From Candidatus Poribacteria bacterium (GTDB lineage Bacteria; Poribacteria; WGA-4E; WGA-3G): a DNA stretch of 64,000 bases. This document shows, piece by piece, positions 27,022 to 35,509 of this stretch. The notes below the pieces were generated by a model. That model did not search any database, had not been told where the DNA came from, and saw nothing but the letters and a program-made list of their open reading frames with translations. The DNA lies in assembly GCA_958295945.1 (NCBI GenBank), contig OY282386.1, positions 806,001 through 870,000 on the forward strand, written 5' to 3'. Each line of letters begins with the position of its first letter. The stretch's first letter is position 1. Made by a program: the position numbers and the translations under genes.

Positions 27022-27765
27022 ATGGTTAGTTCGAAAGACATTCAGGCAACTTGTGATGACATTGTCCGTGAATTTTCTCCGTTGCAAGTGATTCTATTTG
27101 GTTCTTATGCATCTGGCACACCTTCAGAAGAATCAGATGTTGACTTGTTAGTTGTGATGCCTATTCCAAAATCCGATTTTCGGAAGAAAGCAGTAGAAAT
27201 ACGGCAAAGTATTCCATATCGTTTTGGGATGGACCTTCTTGTGAGATCACCTGAAGAGATTGCATATCGGGTTTCCTATAATGATTGGTTTCTTCGTGAG
27301 ATCACTGAAAAAGGGAAACTATTACACGGCTCCTATACAGACTATAATTTAGACAAATTACAAGATATATCGGGTGTTGCCAAAAAGGATAAAGTCACCA
27401 TGAATCCGTTGACGTTGGAATGGATTGAGAAAGCTGAAGAAGATTTCAATTCAGCAAAATGGCTTCAGGAATCTCCAAATCCTGTCTATAACTCTATCTG
27501 TTTTCATGCTCAACAAAGTATTGAAAAGTATCTGAAGGCGTGGTTGCAGGAGCAGAACATCCCTTTTTCAAAAACACATGATCTTGAAGAATTACTAATT
27601 TTAATTGTACCAACACAACCCATGTGGAATATTTGGCAATCTGATTTAAAGATAATTAGTACTTATGCTGTGGAATCTCGTTATCCTGGGGATTCTGCGA
27701 CAGATGAAGATACAAAACATGCACTTAAAATCTGCGATGAAGTGCGCCAAACAATTCGGACGTAA
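27022..27765 (+). CDS. Fused MNT nucleotidyltransferase-HEPN domain protein
   Basis: About 247 aa. The N-terminal minimal nucleotidyltransferase domain has the GS-x-D-x-D signature (ILFGSYASGTPSEESDVDLLVV). The C-terminal HEPN domain is seen in LEWIEKAEEDFNSAKWL, CFHAQQSIEKYLKAWL, KTHDLEELL and YAVESRYPGD. The two are usually separate adjacent genes acting as a toxin-antitoxin-like pair; here they are one polypeptide. A canonical R-x(4-6)-H RNase motif is not obvious, so toxicity is not assured. The ATG at 27022 follows a GAGGAG site by seven bases and is preferred over upstream starts. Confidence 0.8.
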   Translation: MVSSKDIQATCDDIVREFSPLQVILFGSYASGTPSEESDVDLLVVMPIPKSDFRKKAVEIRQSIPYRFGMDLLVRSPEEIAYRVSYNDWFLREITEKGKLLHGSYTDYNLDKLQDISGVAKKDKVTMNPLTLEWIEKAEEDFNSAKWLQESPNPVYNSICFHAQQSIEKYLKAWLQEQNIPFSKTHDLEELLILIVPTQPMWNIWQSDLKIISTYAVESRYPGDSATDEDTKHALKICDEVRQTIRT

Positions 27766-27835
27766 TTGAAACTAATTGAATAGGTAATCAACGAAATTAA
27801 AGCCGATCTCAAACTCTTATTAAATAAGATACTAA

Positions 27836-28552
27836 ATGTCTAAAAGACTATTGCTTCTATTATTTCTCACAACACTATCTTTCTCTCAGGTACTTCACGC
27901 AGCTCCGTTAAAAACTCTTTCGTTAGATTTCACACGGGAACTTACTGAAAACAGTAAAACTGAAGAGATTATAGGTACACTACACTATGATGTAAAGACA
28001 GCACGAGTTGTTGTTGAAGTAACAAAGCCAATTCAACAGATAATGATAGCGAAGGACAAAGTCTTAGAGATTTACTATCCAATTGAAAAACAGGCATTCC
28101 GTTTTCTATCTCAAGGGCGAATCCCGCTCCCATTTGTGGAATCCATCATACAAACTACACAAACGGAGTATGGGCTTACAGCATTGGGATATACATTACA
28201 TAAGCATGATGTTGTAGACAAAGTGCTTTTCACCTATTGGCATCCACCTGAAAAAGCTAAAGATAAACTCGGGTCAATTATTCTCGGCATGCAAGACGAT
28301 AAACTCATCTCTGCAGAAATAAAAAACCCAAAAGGACAGATTGTCGCAAGATCCACTTATAAGAACCACCACAAACTTGGGAACTTCAATGTGCCGATGA
28401 CTGTTATCTCCAATACGTATGGTGAAAAATCTAAAGTTGTGCAGCAAGAAACAATTGTCTATAGCAATCCAAAGGTGAATGTGGAACCAAGAAACGAAAA
28501 ACTTAATTTCACAATCCCTGAATCCGTTAAAGTTAAGGTGGTAAAATGGTAA
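27836..28552 (+). CDS. LolA-like outer membrane lipoprotein carrier protein
   Basis: A 238-aa protein. It has a signal peptide (LLLLLFLTTLSFSQVLHAA, residues 4-22) followed by a half-barrel of alternating strands (LSLDFTRELT, GTLHYDVKTARVVVEV, KVLEIYYPIEKQAFRF, GSIILGMQDDKLISAEIKNP) as in the LolA/LolB fold. The likely role is carrying lipoproteins or lipids across the periplasm, but the true LolA cannot be told from a divergent paralogue. Its stop overlaps the next gene (yidD) by seven bases, so the two are translationally coupled. Confidence 0.65.
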   Translation: MSKRLLLLLFLTTLSFSQVLHAAPLKTLSLDFTRELTENSKTEEIIGTLHYDVKTARVVVEVTKPIQQIMIAKDKVLEIYYPIEKQAFRFLSQGRIPLPFVESIIQTTQTEYGLTALGYTLHKHDVVDKVLFTYWHPPEKAKDKLGSIILGMQDDKLISAEIKNPKGQIVARSTYKNHHKLGNFNVPMTVISNTYGEKSKVVQQETIVYSNPKVNVEPRNEKLNFTIPESVKVKVVKW

Positions 28553-28986
28553 ATAAGACTTGGTTTTGCATTCTATCATTGAATTTTTGTGTCGTCACCT
28601 CTCTAATCGCAATTCTCTCAACCCCTTCTTCTGCGAATGAAGCATCTGACCTTATCTTCATTCGTCAAGTTAATCCGATAATCAAGGAAAAACGACAGGA
28701 ATCATTCATCGTTGAATCACAAGTAAGTTCTGAATTGAAGTTCGCTGCAACCGCACTTATTCGTCTGTATCAGAAATTCATCTCCAGCCAAGATGGTCCA
28801 ACTTGTAGTTTCAGTCCCAGTTGCTCTCGTTTTGGTATGGGGGCAATAAAAGAGTATGGTATAATGCGAGGTGTACTCCTTACCGCAGACAGATTACTCC
28901 GATGTAATGGTTCTCAAGGACAACACTATCATAAAGACCCAAATAGTGAGAAGTATGTCGATCCAATTTCAGATTATTCACAGTAA
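28546..28986 (+). CDS. yidD: YidD membrane protein insertion efficiency factor
   Basis: A 146-aa protein. The YidD core starts near residue 65 (FAATALIRLYQKFISSQDGP) and carries the conserved CSFSPSCSRFGMGAI and a Lys-x-Tyr-Gly followed by the R-L-L-R-C-N ending. The known role is aiding membrane protein insertion alongside YidC. Unusually, about 64 residues precede the core, with a hydrophobic segment (LNFCVVTSLIAILS) ending PSSA like a signal peptide. That would place the core outside the cytoplasm, unlike the normal protein. It overlaps genes on both sides. Confidence 0.85.
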   Translation: MVNKTWFCILSLNFCVVTSLIAILSTPSSANEASDLIFIRQVNPIIKEKRQESFIVESQVSSELKFAATALIRLYQKFISSQDGPTCSFSPSCSRFGMGAIKEYGIMRGVLLTADRLLRCNGSQGQHYHKDPNSEKYVDPISDYSQ

Positions 28987-29860
28987 ACAGATTTTAAGAT
29001 TGTTACTCATAATACTTCTCAATCTGTCGTGTTTGAACAACGTTTTCTCAGAGGAATCAATAGACTATTACAGTCCAGAAAATGTTCTCAAATTTGCTGA
29101 CAATCTATTTAATCAAGGAGATTATCTGCGTGCTATAGGTGAATACCAACGTCACCTATTCTATGTACCAGTTGACAATGAGCAGATACAATACAAGATT
29201 GCTCTGTGTTATCGTTTAGGGGGTAGACCAGAAAAGTCGATACACGCATTTCATGATCTACTCTCAGATTCATCTGACAGTAGATTTGTTAGTAGTGCCT
29301 ATTATCAGATTGGTGTATCCTATTTTCTTATGGAACAGTTTGGAAAATCAGAAGATTTTTTGCAATCATCATTGCCACATATATCAGATATACGGTATAG
29401 CACAGAAGCACAACAGGTTATTGGTCTTTCTTACCTGATGCAAAGAGATTGGGTTGCAGCAGAAAATACCTTCAACAACTTACTACAATCTGATGTGATT
29501 GAAGTAAGAGAAAAAGCCGTAACATATAACATGTATGCTCAACAAGGCAGGCAACTTCCGAGACGAAGTCCGTTATTAGCCGGTATAATGTCATCTATTA
29601 TTCCAGGTTCTGGTAGATTATATACTGGTCGTGTTAATGATGCCATTACTTCAATAATCACCGTAGGCATTACAGGATGGCAGGCTTATGATGGTTTTCG
29701 CAGAGATGGACTCTCATCTGTAAAGGGCTGGACTCTCGGCACACTTAGTGGAATCTTCTATCTGGGAAATATATATGGTTCGGTAATATCCGCACGCGTG
29801 TATAATGATCATGTTGCAGAAGAATTCTTGTCAACCCTTTACATTACGTTTCCAGATTAA
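28955..29860 (+). CDS. Exported TPR protein with C-terminal membrane hairpin
   Basis: About 301 aa from ATG 28955, inside the end of yidD. It has an N-terminal signal sequence (ILRLLLIILLNLSCLNNVFS). Tetratricopeptide-like repeats cover residues about 40-200 (LFNQGDYLRAIGEYQRHLFY, AYYQIGVSYFLMEQFGKSEDFL, QVIGLSYLMQRDWVAAENTFNN). A hydrophobic region follows with the PGSGRLYTGRVNDAITS motif seen in DUF5683-like membrane proteins that accompany yidD. Overlap with yidD implies joint translation, and the three-gene set suggests an envelope assembly function. Confidence 0.75.
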   Translation: MSIQFQIIHSKQILRLLLIILLNLSCLNNVFSEESIDYYSPENVLKFADNLFNQGDYLRAIGEYQRHLFYVPVDNEQIQYKIALCYRLGGRPEKSIHAFHDLLSDSSDSRFVSSAYYQIGVSYFLMEQFGKSEDFLQSSLPHISDIRYSTEAQQVIGLSYLMQRDWVAAENTFNNLLQSDVIEVREKAVTYNMYAQQGRQLPRRSPLLAGIMSSIIPGSGRLYTGRVNDAITSIITVGITGWQAYDGFRRDGLSSVKGWTLGTLSGIFYLGNIYGSVISARVYNDHVAEEFLSTLYITFPD

Positions 29861-29872
29861 GCAGCTGAGTAT

Positions 29873-30231
29873 TTACAAAATAGACCGAGTCTTCATTCTT
29901 CCCCATGTCGTTGTTAATTTATCTTTCGGTGTTATTGATAACACACCATTTATTAATAAATTCATCAGATCCTGAATTTCTTTCTGGGTACGGGCAATGT
30001 TTGATATGCGAACTTCGTCGATGTACCCATCAAGGAATGGGCCCGCGCCGCGGCCAAGCCATAGGACAACATTATTTGTAATGATCTTTCCACCAATGTC
30101 ACCTTCATTGTCAATCTCGCCATCAAAATAGAGTTTTCCTTCACCAGAAGCAGCATCATAAGTGCCAGCAATATGCACCCACTTCTTGAGAGGCAATTCT
30201 GTACTTCCAATCACTACAGCACTCCCCAAAT
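29873..30231 (-). pseudogene. LamG-domain protein, C-terminal fragment with W-G tag
   Basis: The last part of a LamG jelly-roll protein: WVHIAGTYDAASGEGKLYFDGEI, GGKIITNNVVLWLGRG, DGYIDEVRISNIARTQKEIQDLMN, and the tail KDKLTTTWGRMKTRSIL. The open frame runs upstream into a palindromic repeat (30232-30350) whose translation is unrelated, so the signal peptide and first half of the domain have been lost. The repeat sits exactly at the break. It is the only truncated member of the five tagged proteins. Confidence 0.8.
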
Positions 30232-30350
30232 CCATTGTAGTGCGGGGTCTACGGGCCACACCATCTTTCAATCTACCAAGAACTGTGGGGCACAGAGACC
30301 CACACTACAATGGATGCTAAGAAGTTAGTGTCTAAAACTTTACACACCCA
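30232..30350. repeat. Composite GAGACCC repeat, copy at the LamG fragment
   Basis: Left arm CCATTGTAGTGCGGGGTC, right arm GGGCACAGAGACCCACAC followed by TACAATGGATGCTAAGAAG and TTAGTGTC, ending in AAAACTTTACACACCC. The right half matches the elements at 46853-46992 (inverted) and 56862-57001. It borders the truncated LamG gene and precedes the tat promoter. Confidence 0.8.
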
Positions 30351-30365
30351 CAAGGCAGAATTTAT

Positions 30366-30394
30366 TTGTCTTTCTATAGTCAATATGATATACT
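30366..30394 (+). promoter_or_regulatory. Sigma-70-like promoter of the tat operon
   Basis: TTGTCT (30366-30371) and TATACT (30389-30394) are separated by 17 bp. The position is about 50 bp upstream of the tatA start, and the intervening sequence holds a good ribosome-binding site AAAGGAGG (30427-30434). Confidence 0.5.
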
Positions 30395-30444
30395 ATTAAA
30401 TATTATTTTCTTTGTTTCATTTCATCAAAGGAGGGATTAAGAAA

Positions 30445-30651
30445 ATGGGACCAGGCGGAATGGAGATATTTTTACTCTTAATAGCTGCACTCGTCATTTT
30501 CGGTCCTCAGAAATTACCGGAATTGGGACGTTCCTTAGGTAAAGCAATCAGAGAATTTAGAAGTGCTGGGAGCCAGATCCAAGATGAAATCACAAAGGTA
30601 ACTGATGAGGTAGATCCAGACAAAAAAATCAAACCCCCCAAATCAACGTAA
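30445..30651 (+). CDS. tatA: Sec-independent protein translocase TatA
   Basis: A 68-aa protein with the TatA/E pattern: a short hydrophobic helix (MEIFLLLIAALVIFGPQKLPELG), the hinge FGP, an amphipathic helix (RSLGKAIREFRSAGSQIQDEI) and an acidic/basic tail. It forms the Tat pore that exports folded proteins. ATG 30445 is chosen over an upstream TTG because AAAGGAGG precedes it. It lies 20 bp upstream of tatC; a tatB-like gene is not present here. Confidence 0.9.
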   Translation: MGPGGMEIFLLLIAALVIFGPQKLPELGRSLGKAIREFRSAGSQIQDEITKVTDEVDPDKKIKPPKST

Positions 30652-30671
30652 CTCCGTGAGTAGACGAGATT

Positions 30672-31493
30672 ATGAAATCTAACGATGTAGCAATGACCTT
30701 CTTGGAACATCTTGGGGAACTACGACGCCGTATAATTATTTCACTAATAACTTTTGGTGTCTTTACAGTTATCGGTATGACTTTCAATAAACCGATATTA
30801 TATATTCTTGAATTACCAATGCGGAGTCCCTTTACCAACTTTCTCGCCGATGCAATTGAATTAAGGGCTGGTTCTGAAGGTTCAACACTCGGTTTCTTAT
30901 CGTTAACACTTCGATCAGAGTCGTCAAGTCCTGAAGCTGAGATTGTCACTACCGGTGCTATGCAAATTATTATGTCATACCTCACTATAGGTATTACAAC
31001 AGGTATAATCCTTTCACTCCCCGTTATCCTTTTTCAAATATGGATGTTTATTTTCCCAGCATTAAAAAGTAATGAGCGTAGAATAGCACTACCGCTTTTC
31101 TTCACGATCATTTTCTTCTTTTTGCTTGGTGCAATATTTGCATATTTAATTGTAGTTCCAGTAGTGCTGCAATTTGCAGCGGGTATATTTCCTGATTATA
31201 GAAACCTTTGGGATTTAAGAACATATCTCAGTTTTGTCACAGGGTTAATCTTAGGATTCGGTATCGCATTTGAATTACCAGTTGTAATGGCGTTTCTTGC
31301 ACGAATTGGTATCATTGATTCTCGTGGATTTCGTAGTAAGCAGCGTTTAGCTATAATGGGTATCTTTGTCATGTCCGCCATGTTAACACCAGCAGATCCA
31401 GGTTCAATGCTTCTGATGGCAATTCCACTCTTAGTATTGTATCAACTAGGGATATTTTTCGCATTCCTTGTTGAAAAGGAGGTCGAAATATAA
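30672..31493 (+). CDS. tatC: Sec-independent protein translocase TatC
   Basis: A 273-aa multispanning protein with the N-terminal TatC signature (FLEHLGELRRRIIISLI) and LPVILFQIWMFIFPALKSNERR. Six hydrophobic segments are visible, including LILGFGIAFELPVVMAFLARIG. The first periplasmic loop is enlarged by about 45 residues (about 48-95, with a Ser/Glu-rich stretch). It recognises twin-arginine signal peptides. The stop codon overlaps the start of the next gene (TAATG). Confidence 0.95.
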   Translation: MKSNDVAMTFLEHLGELRRRIIISLITFGVFTVIGMTFNKPILYILELPMRSPFTNFLADAIELRAGSEGSTLGFLSLTLRSESSSPEAEIVTTGAMQIIMSYLTIGITTGIILSLPVILFQIWMFIFPALKSNERRIALPLFFTIIFFFLLGAIFAYLIVVPVVLQFAAGIFPDYRNLWDLRTYLSFVTGLILGFGIAFELPVVMAFLARIGIIDSRGFRSKQRLAIMGIFVMSAMLTPADPGSMLLMAIPLLVLYQLGIFFAFLVEKEVEI

Positions 31494-32236
31494 TGGCTAA
31501 CGGATCTTTACGACAACAACTTGCTGTGCTTTACCAACTACAAGAGCATGATAGAGAGTTGTTGTCTATACACCAACGTTTTCAAGCGATCCCACAACAC
31601 TTAAAACAGTTAGAAGATTCCGTAACAAAATTCAAAACAGAGATGACCAAAAAATCTGATGAACTCGCAGATGTGGAAAAATCGTTACGATCTAAGAATG
31701 CTGAAATAGAAATGAACGATGTCCAACGCGAGAAGTACAAAATCGAACAACGCGCAGTTACCACAAATGAGCAGTATACAGCACTTGATAATCAGATTGA
31801 ATTTCTTGATCAAAAGGATTCAGAAACGGAAGAAGAAATCTTAGAACTGATGGAAAAGTCTGATCGGTTGAAAGAAGAGTTAACAGATCTTGATGCCGAG
31901 GTCGCTCGTGAGGATGAGAAGACTGCAGAGAAAAGATTAGAATTTCACGAAGAACAGAAGAGTCTAAAAGAACTTATTGATGAGAAAACTAAACAACGTT
32001 CACAATATTTACCTGAGATTAACAAAGAACTCAGTAGATTATATCACAATTGGGTAAACCGTCGGAAATCTGATTTTGTGTCTTTAGGTAAGAACGGAAC
32101 TTGTGGTAGTTGTCGCCTAACAATCCAGCCACAAAATCTGAAGGAAGCTCAAAAATACGAAAAAATAGTATATTGTACAAGTTGTAAGCGACTCCTATAT
32201 GTAGAACCACTCTCATCCGATATTCCATTCCCATAA
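31493..32236 (+). CDS. Coiled-coil C4 zinc-ribbon protein
   Basis: A 247-aa protein. Residues about 10-180 form a long antiparallel coiled coil rich in Glu/Lys/Leu. The C-terminus (about 200-240) is a zinc ribbon with two Cys pairs (CGSCRLTI and CTSCKRLLYVE). This is the PF02591-type zinc ribbon family, associated with nucleic acid or envelope processes but not well characterised. It is translationally coupled to tatC. Confidence 0.85.
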   Translation: MANGSLRQQLAVLYQLQEHDRELLSIHQRFQAIPQHLKQLEDSVTKFKTEMTKKSDELADVEKSLRSKNAEIEMNDVQREKYKIEQRAVTTNEQYTALDNQIEFLDQKDSETEEEILELMEKSDRLKEELTDLDAEVAREDEKTAEKRLEFHEEQKSLKELIDEKTKQRSQYLPEINKELSRLYHNWVNRRKSDFVSLGKNGTCGSCRLTIQPQNLKEAQKYEKIVYCTSCKRLLYVEPLSSDIPFP

Positions 32237-32273
32237 ATATGTTAGTTGTTTATTCTTAGATGGAGTTTTCTAT

Positions 32274-32600
32274 ATGCCATTTTTAGATATCAATGAACAA
32301 CCTGAGCAACACGTTTTTGACGGTGTTTCCATACGGACAATCCATGGCGAGAAGTTGATGATTTCTTATGTTTATTTGCAACCAAACAGTATAGTCAAAG
32401 AACATAGTCATTACCATGAACAGATGGGTATGGTATTAGAAGGTTCATTTGAATTAACCATTGATGGAGAATCACGCACATTAAATAAAGGTGATACTTA
32501 CCTTATACCCTCTCATGTGAAACACAGCGCAAAAGCAAATGATAAATCTGCAATTGCACTTGACATTTTTAGTCCACCTCGGGAAGATTACATATCTTGA
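32274..32600 (+). CDS. Cupin-domain protein
   Basis: A 108-aa single-domain cupin. Motif 1 is KEHSHYHEQMGMVLEGSFELTIDG, with His and Glu metal ligands; motif 2 is YLIPSHVKHSAKA with the last His. Such small cupins bind a metal and sense or convert small molecules; the ligand is unknown. It overlaps the next gene by four bases (TTGA), so the two are coupled. Confidence 0.85.
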   Translation: MPFLDINEQPEQHVFDGVSIRTIHGEKLMISYVYLQPNSIVKEHSHYHEQMGMVLEGSFELTIDGESRTLNKGDTYLIPSHVKHSAKANDKSAIALDIFSPPREDYIS

Positions 32601-33367
32601 CTGAAAATTTGTATCTTACAATTCAGGAGTTAACAGACACAAGGTTAGTCAAGGCAGGAATCAGTCTACGTTCTGGAGGAGTAAGTGATACACCATATAG
32701 ATCTTTAAACTTAGCAACACATGTTGGAGACAATCCTGAAGCAGTAATTCAAAATAGACAGCGTTTCTCCAATCGAACAGGTATTACCTCACTCAAATAT
32801 TGCCAACAAATCCATAGTAATACAGTAATCAATGGCAATACATTGCCATTGACATTATTCAATAATATTAATCCGAACTTAACAACAGTGTCTGGTGATG
32901 CCTTAATTACTACAAACCATGGTGATACAATAGGTGTGTTCACTGCAGATTGTGTGTCTATTTTCATTTTAGATATTGCGACACCAGCAATAGGCATTGT
33001 GCATGCTGGTTGGCGTGGCACCATTGCTCGTATAGTGACAAATGCTTTAGCACAAATGATGAATTTCTACGGCACGCATGCAGAAAATTGTCTGATACAC
33101 TTAGGTCCTTCTATACAACAGTGCTGTTATGAGGTAAGTTCAGAATTGTTAACCCGTTTCGAAGAACACTTTGGACAAGACGTACATAATGGTCATTCCT
33201 TATCCCTACATACTGCAAATGTGATTCAATTGGTTAATGTAGGTGTGCCAACTGAGTTCATATCCACCTCACCCTTCTGTACGTCATGTCGTACAGATAT
33301 GTTTTATTCATATCGTGCTGAGGGTGGACAAACAGGTCGGATGTTGTCATATATACAACTTATATAG
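32597..33367 (+). CDS. pgeF: Peptidoglycan editing factor (YfiH/laccase-domain family)
   Basis: A 256-aa protein of the YfiH/PgeF family (formerly called polyphenol oxidase). It has TADCVSIFILD, HAGWRGTIARIVTNAL with the metal-binding His, and HLGPSIQQCCYEV with the Cys, plus a second His/Cys region near SPFCTSCRTDMFYSYRAEGGQTGRM. Known activities include purine nucleoside phosphorolysis and removal of mis-inserted residues from murein precursors. Translation starts at TTG in a four-base overlap with the cupin gene. Confidence 0.9.
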   Translation: MTENLYLTIQELTDTRLVKAGISLRSGGVSDTPYRSLNLATHVGDNPEAVIQNRQRFSNRTGITSLKYCQQIHSNTVINGNTLPLTLFNNINPNLTTVSGDALITTNHGDTIGVFTADCVSIFILDIATPAIGIVHAGWRGTIARIVTNALAQMMNFYGTHAENCLIHLGPSIQQCCYEVSSELLTRFEEHFGQDVHNGHSLSLHTANVIQLVNVGVPTEFISTSPFCTSCRTDMFYSYRAEGGQTGRMLSYIQLI

Positions 33368-33584
33368 AAACCGTTTCTATTGGATCGTTAGAATAGCAAT
33401 GTATGTAGGACGCCTTAATTCCAGTATTGTTATGCATACAAATGAAATAAATGTGAAATCAGAGCTTATAGATTACCCCGCAAAGTAATCATAGACACCG
33501 TTGAAACAAATTTGCAATGGGTTTCAAAAAATGGTATCATTAATTGACAGAATTGTAGGTCTGAGACCTAAGTGAGAATTGAAT

Positions 33585-33890
33585 ATGCGTATTTTCTTTA
33601 TTTCGCTATCAATCTTATCGTGTGTTCTCGGTTCAATCTTCATCGTGAAAGGTTGCAATCATCCTTCTAAATATGAAAAGGAACTTTCAAAGAAAATGAC
33701 AACAGCAGTGAGAGTGACTCAAGTTTATTCAGAGGCTACACATACTGTTGTTGTAGGTATCGGTTTTGTAAGTTTAGCTATCTTATTTGCTTCAATGGGA
33801 AGACTGGTTGACAATAATGAATTGAAACAGATTTTTGAAAGAATATTTGGTAGAAACAGTGACCATCCTGGAGATTCACAGGATGAATAA
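33585..33890 (+). CDS. Small two-helix membrane protein of unknown function
   Basis: About 101 aa. An N-terminal hydrophobic segment (IFFISLSILSCVLGSIFIVKGC) and a second one (TVVVGIGFVSLAILFASMG) flank a Lys/Ser-rich loop; the C-terminus is charged. The first segment ends VKGC, which does not fit a lipobox well. It lies between pgeF and yggS in the housekeeping block. I do not recognise the family. The ATG at 33585 is preferred over a TTG two codons earlier. Confidence 0.55.
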   Translation: MRIFFISLSILSCVLGSIFIVKGCNHPSKYEKELSKKMTTAVRVTQVYSEATHTVVVGIGFVSLAILFASMGRLVDNNELKQIFERIFGRNSDHPGDSQDE

Positions 33891-33915
33891 TTTTTTGAGT
33901 GTGAGGAGCTAGCAA

Positions 33916-34632
33916 TTGAACATAATTGCTGATAACCTTACGAAAGTAAAGGCACGAATTGCATTAGCTGCAGAACGAAGTGGACGCACACCACAGGAAG
34001 TAAAACTTGTCGTTGTAACAAAGGGGCGCACAACAGAAGAAATACATACGGTACTTGAAACTGGACATACTGTTATTGGTGAAAACCGAGTGCAGGAAGC
34101 ACAACAAAAATATAAAACTATAAATCAACTAATAACCGATTCAGACAACATTTCGTCAGATCTTACATGTGAATGGCATCTTATTGGTCATTTACAAAGA
34201 AATAAAGTTAAACCCGCATTAGATATGTTTGGTATGATTCACTCTGTGGATAGTTTCCGTTTATTAGAGGAGATATCCCGACGCGCAGAAATGAACAAGC
34301 AGCAAGTTGACATTTTATTACAGATAAACACTACGAAAGAAGTAAGTAAATTCGGTTTAGACGCTGCTGAATTATTCGAATTCATAGAGAGATCATTGTC
34401 ATATCCTGTAGTACATATTAAAGGTCTTATGACTATGGGAATGTTCAGTGATTCACCCGAGGAGAACCGTCCTGCATTTGCATTATTACGAACTCTTGCT
34501 GAGAAGATACAGGTTGAGGAAATTACAGGTATTTCAATGCAATACCTGTCAATGGGAATGACAAACGACTTTGAAATTGCAATTGAAGAAGGTGCAAATA
34601 TTGTCAGAATTGGAAGGGCTATTTTTGAATAA
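33916..34632 (+). CDS. yggS: YggS-family PLP homeostasis protein
   Basis: A 238-aa fold-III pyridoxal-phosphate-binding protein. The PLP Lys lies in LVVVTKGRTTEEI, followed by IGENRVQEAQQK, WHLIGHLQRNKVKP, HSVDSFRLLEEI and LSMGMTNDFEIAIEEGANIVRIGRAIF, all family hallmarks. It balances intracellular PLP and has no catalytic activity of its own. The start is TTG with GAGGAG upstream. Placement before proC is common. Confidence 0.95.
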   Translation: MNIIADNLTKVKARIALAAERSGRTPQEVKLVVVTKGRTTEEIHTVLETGHTVIGENRVQEAQQKYKTINQLITDSDNISSDLTCEWHLIGHLQRNKVKPALDMFGMIHSVDSFRLLEEISRRAEMNKQQVDILLQINTTKEVSKFGLDAAELFEFIERSLSYPVVHIKGLMTMGMFSDSPEENRPAFALLRTLAEKIQVEEITGISMQYLSMGMTNDFEIAIEEGANIVRIGRAIFE

Positions 34633-34673
34633 TCCGTTAAAAAGAACTTTTAAATATTGCAGTTAGGAGTTAA

Positions 34674-35492
34674 ATGGTGGAAGAAAACATAAGAATAGGG
34701 TTTATCGGCGTTGGTAAAATGGGTGAAATCATTGTGCGAAGTGTTGTGGACAATCTGATACCAGCACAACAGATTTGGATTACCGATTTGGATCAAGAAC
34801 TTGTAAGACACCTATCCGATGAAACGGGTGTTAACATTGCATCAAGTATCGACAAACTAATTCCAAAGATAGATGTTATTGTCTGTGCAGTTCCACCAGT
34901 GGCTATACCGTACATTCTACCCCAAGTTGCTTCAGTTCTCACATCCCCGCAATTGATCATTAGCATCGCAGCAGGAGTCACTACAGAATCACTTGAATCA
35001 TACTTTGATACGCTTCCACCAATTGTCCGAGTGATGCCAAATATAGCGGCATCAGTTCAAGCTGCTATTTCTGTCTTGACACCTGGAACCGAAGTTGAAG
35101 ATAGTCATCTCACCATTACAAAAAAGATTTTTGACACATGTGGAACAACATTAGTAATGGATGAACGACACCTGAATGCGGTCACAGCTGTTAGTGGTAG
35201 CGGTCCAGCCTATGTTGCACTTTTCGTGGAGGCATTAGCAGATGCAGGTGTTAATGTTGGATTATCACGCCAGGATGCACAAATTCTTGCAACACATACG
35301 GTTTTGGGTGCAGCTAAGATGTTGGCAGAGACAGAAGAACATCCAGCTACATTAAAAAACAGGGTTACAACACCTGGAGGAACAACAGCTGCTGGACTCC
35401 ATGAACTTGAGAGAGGTGGAATCCGATCAACGCTTGCAGAAGCAATAATTGCCGCTACCGTTCGTGCAGAACAACTTGGCACAACAAAATAG
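34674..35492 (+). CDS. proC: Pyrroline-5-carboxylate reductase
   Basis: A 272-aa enzyme catalysing the last step of proline synthesis. It has the Rossmann motif IGFIGVGKMGEI, VRVMPNIAASVQAAISVLTPG, and the signature VTAVSGSGPAYVALFVEALADAGV, then KNRVTTPGGTTAAGLHELERGG. Length and all motifs match the family. It lies between yggS and yggT. Confidence 0.97.
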   Translation: MVEENIRIGFIGVGKMGEIIVRSVVDNLIPAQQIWITDLDQELVRHLSDETGVNIASSIDKLIPKIDVIVCAVPPVAIPYILPQVASVLTSPQLIISIAAGVTTESLESYFDTLPPIVRVMPNIAASVQAAISVLTPGTEVEDSHLTITKKIFDTCGTTLVMDERHLNAVTAVSGSGPAYVALFVEALADAGVNVGLSRQDAQILATHTVLGAAKMLAETEEHPATLKNRVTTPGGTTAAGLHELERGGIRSTLAEAIIAATVRAEQLGTTK

Positions 35493-35509
35493 GAAGGGAT
35501 AAACTGGTA

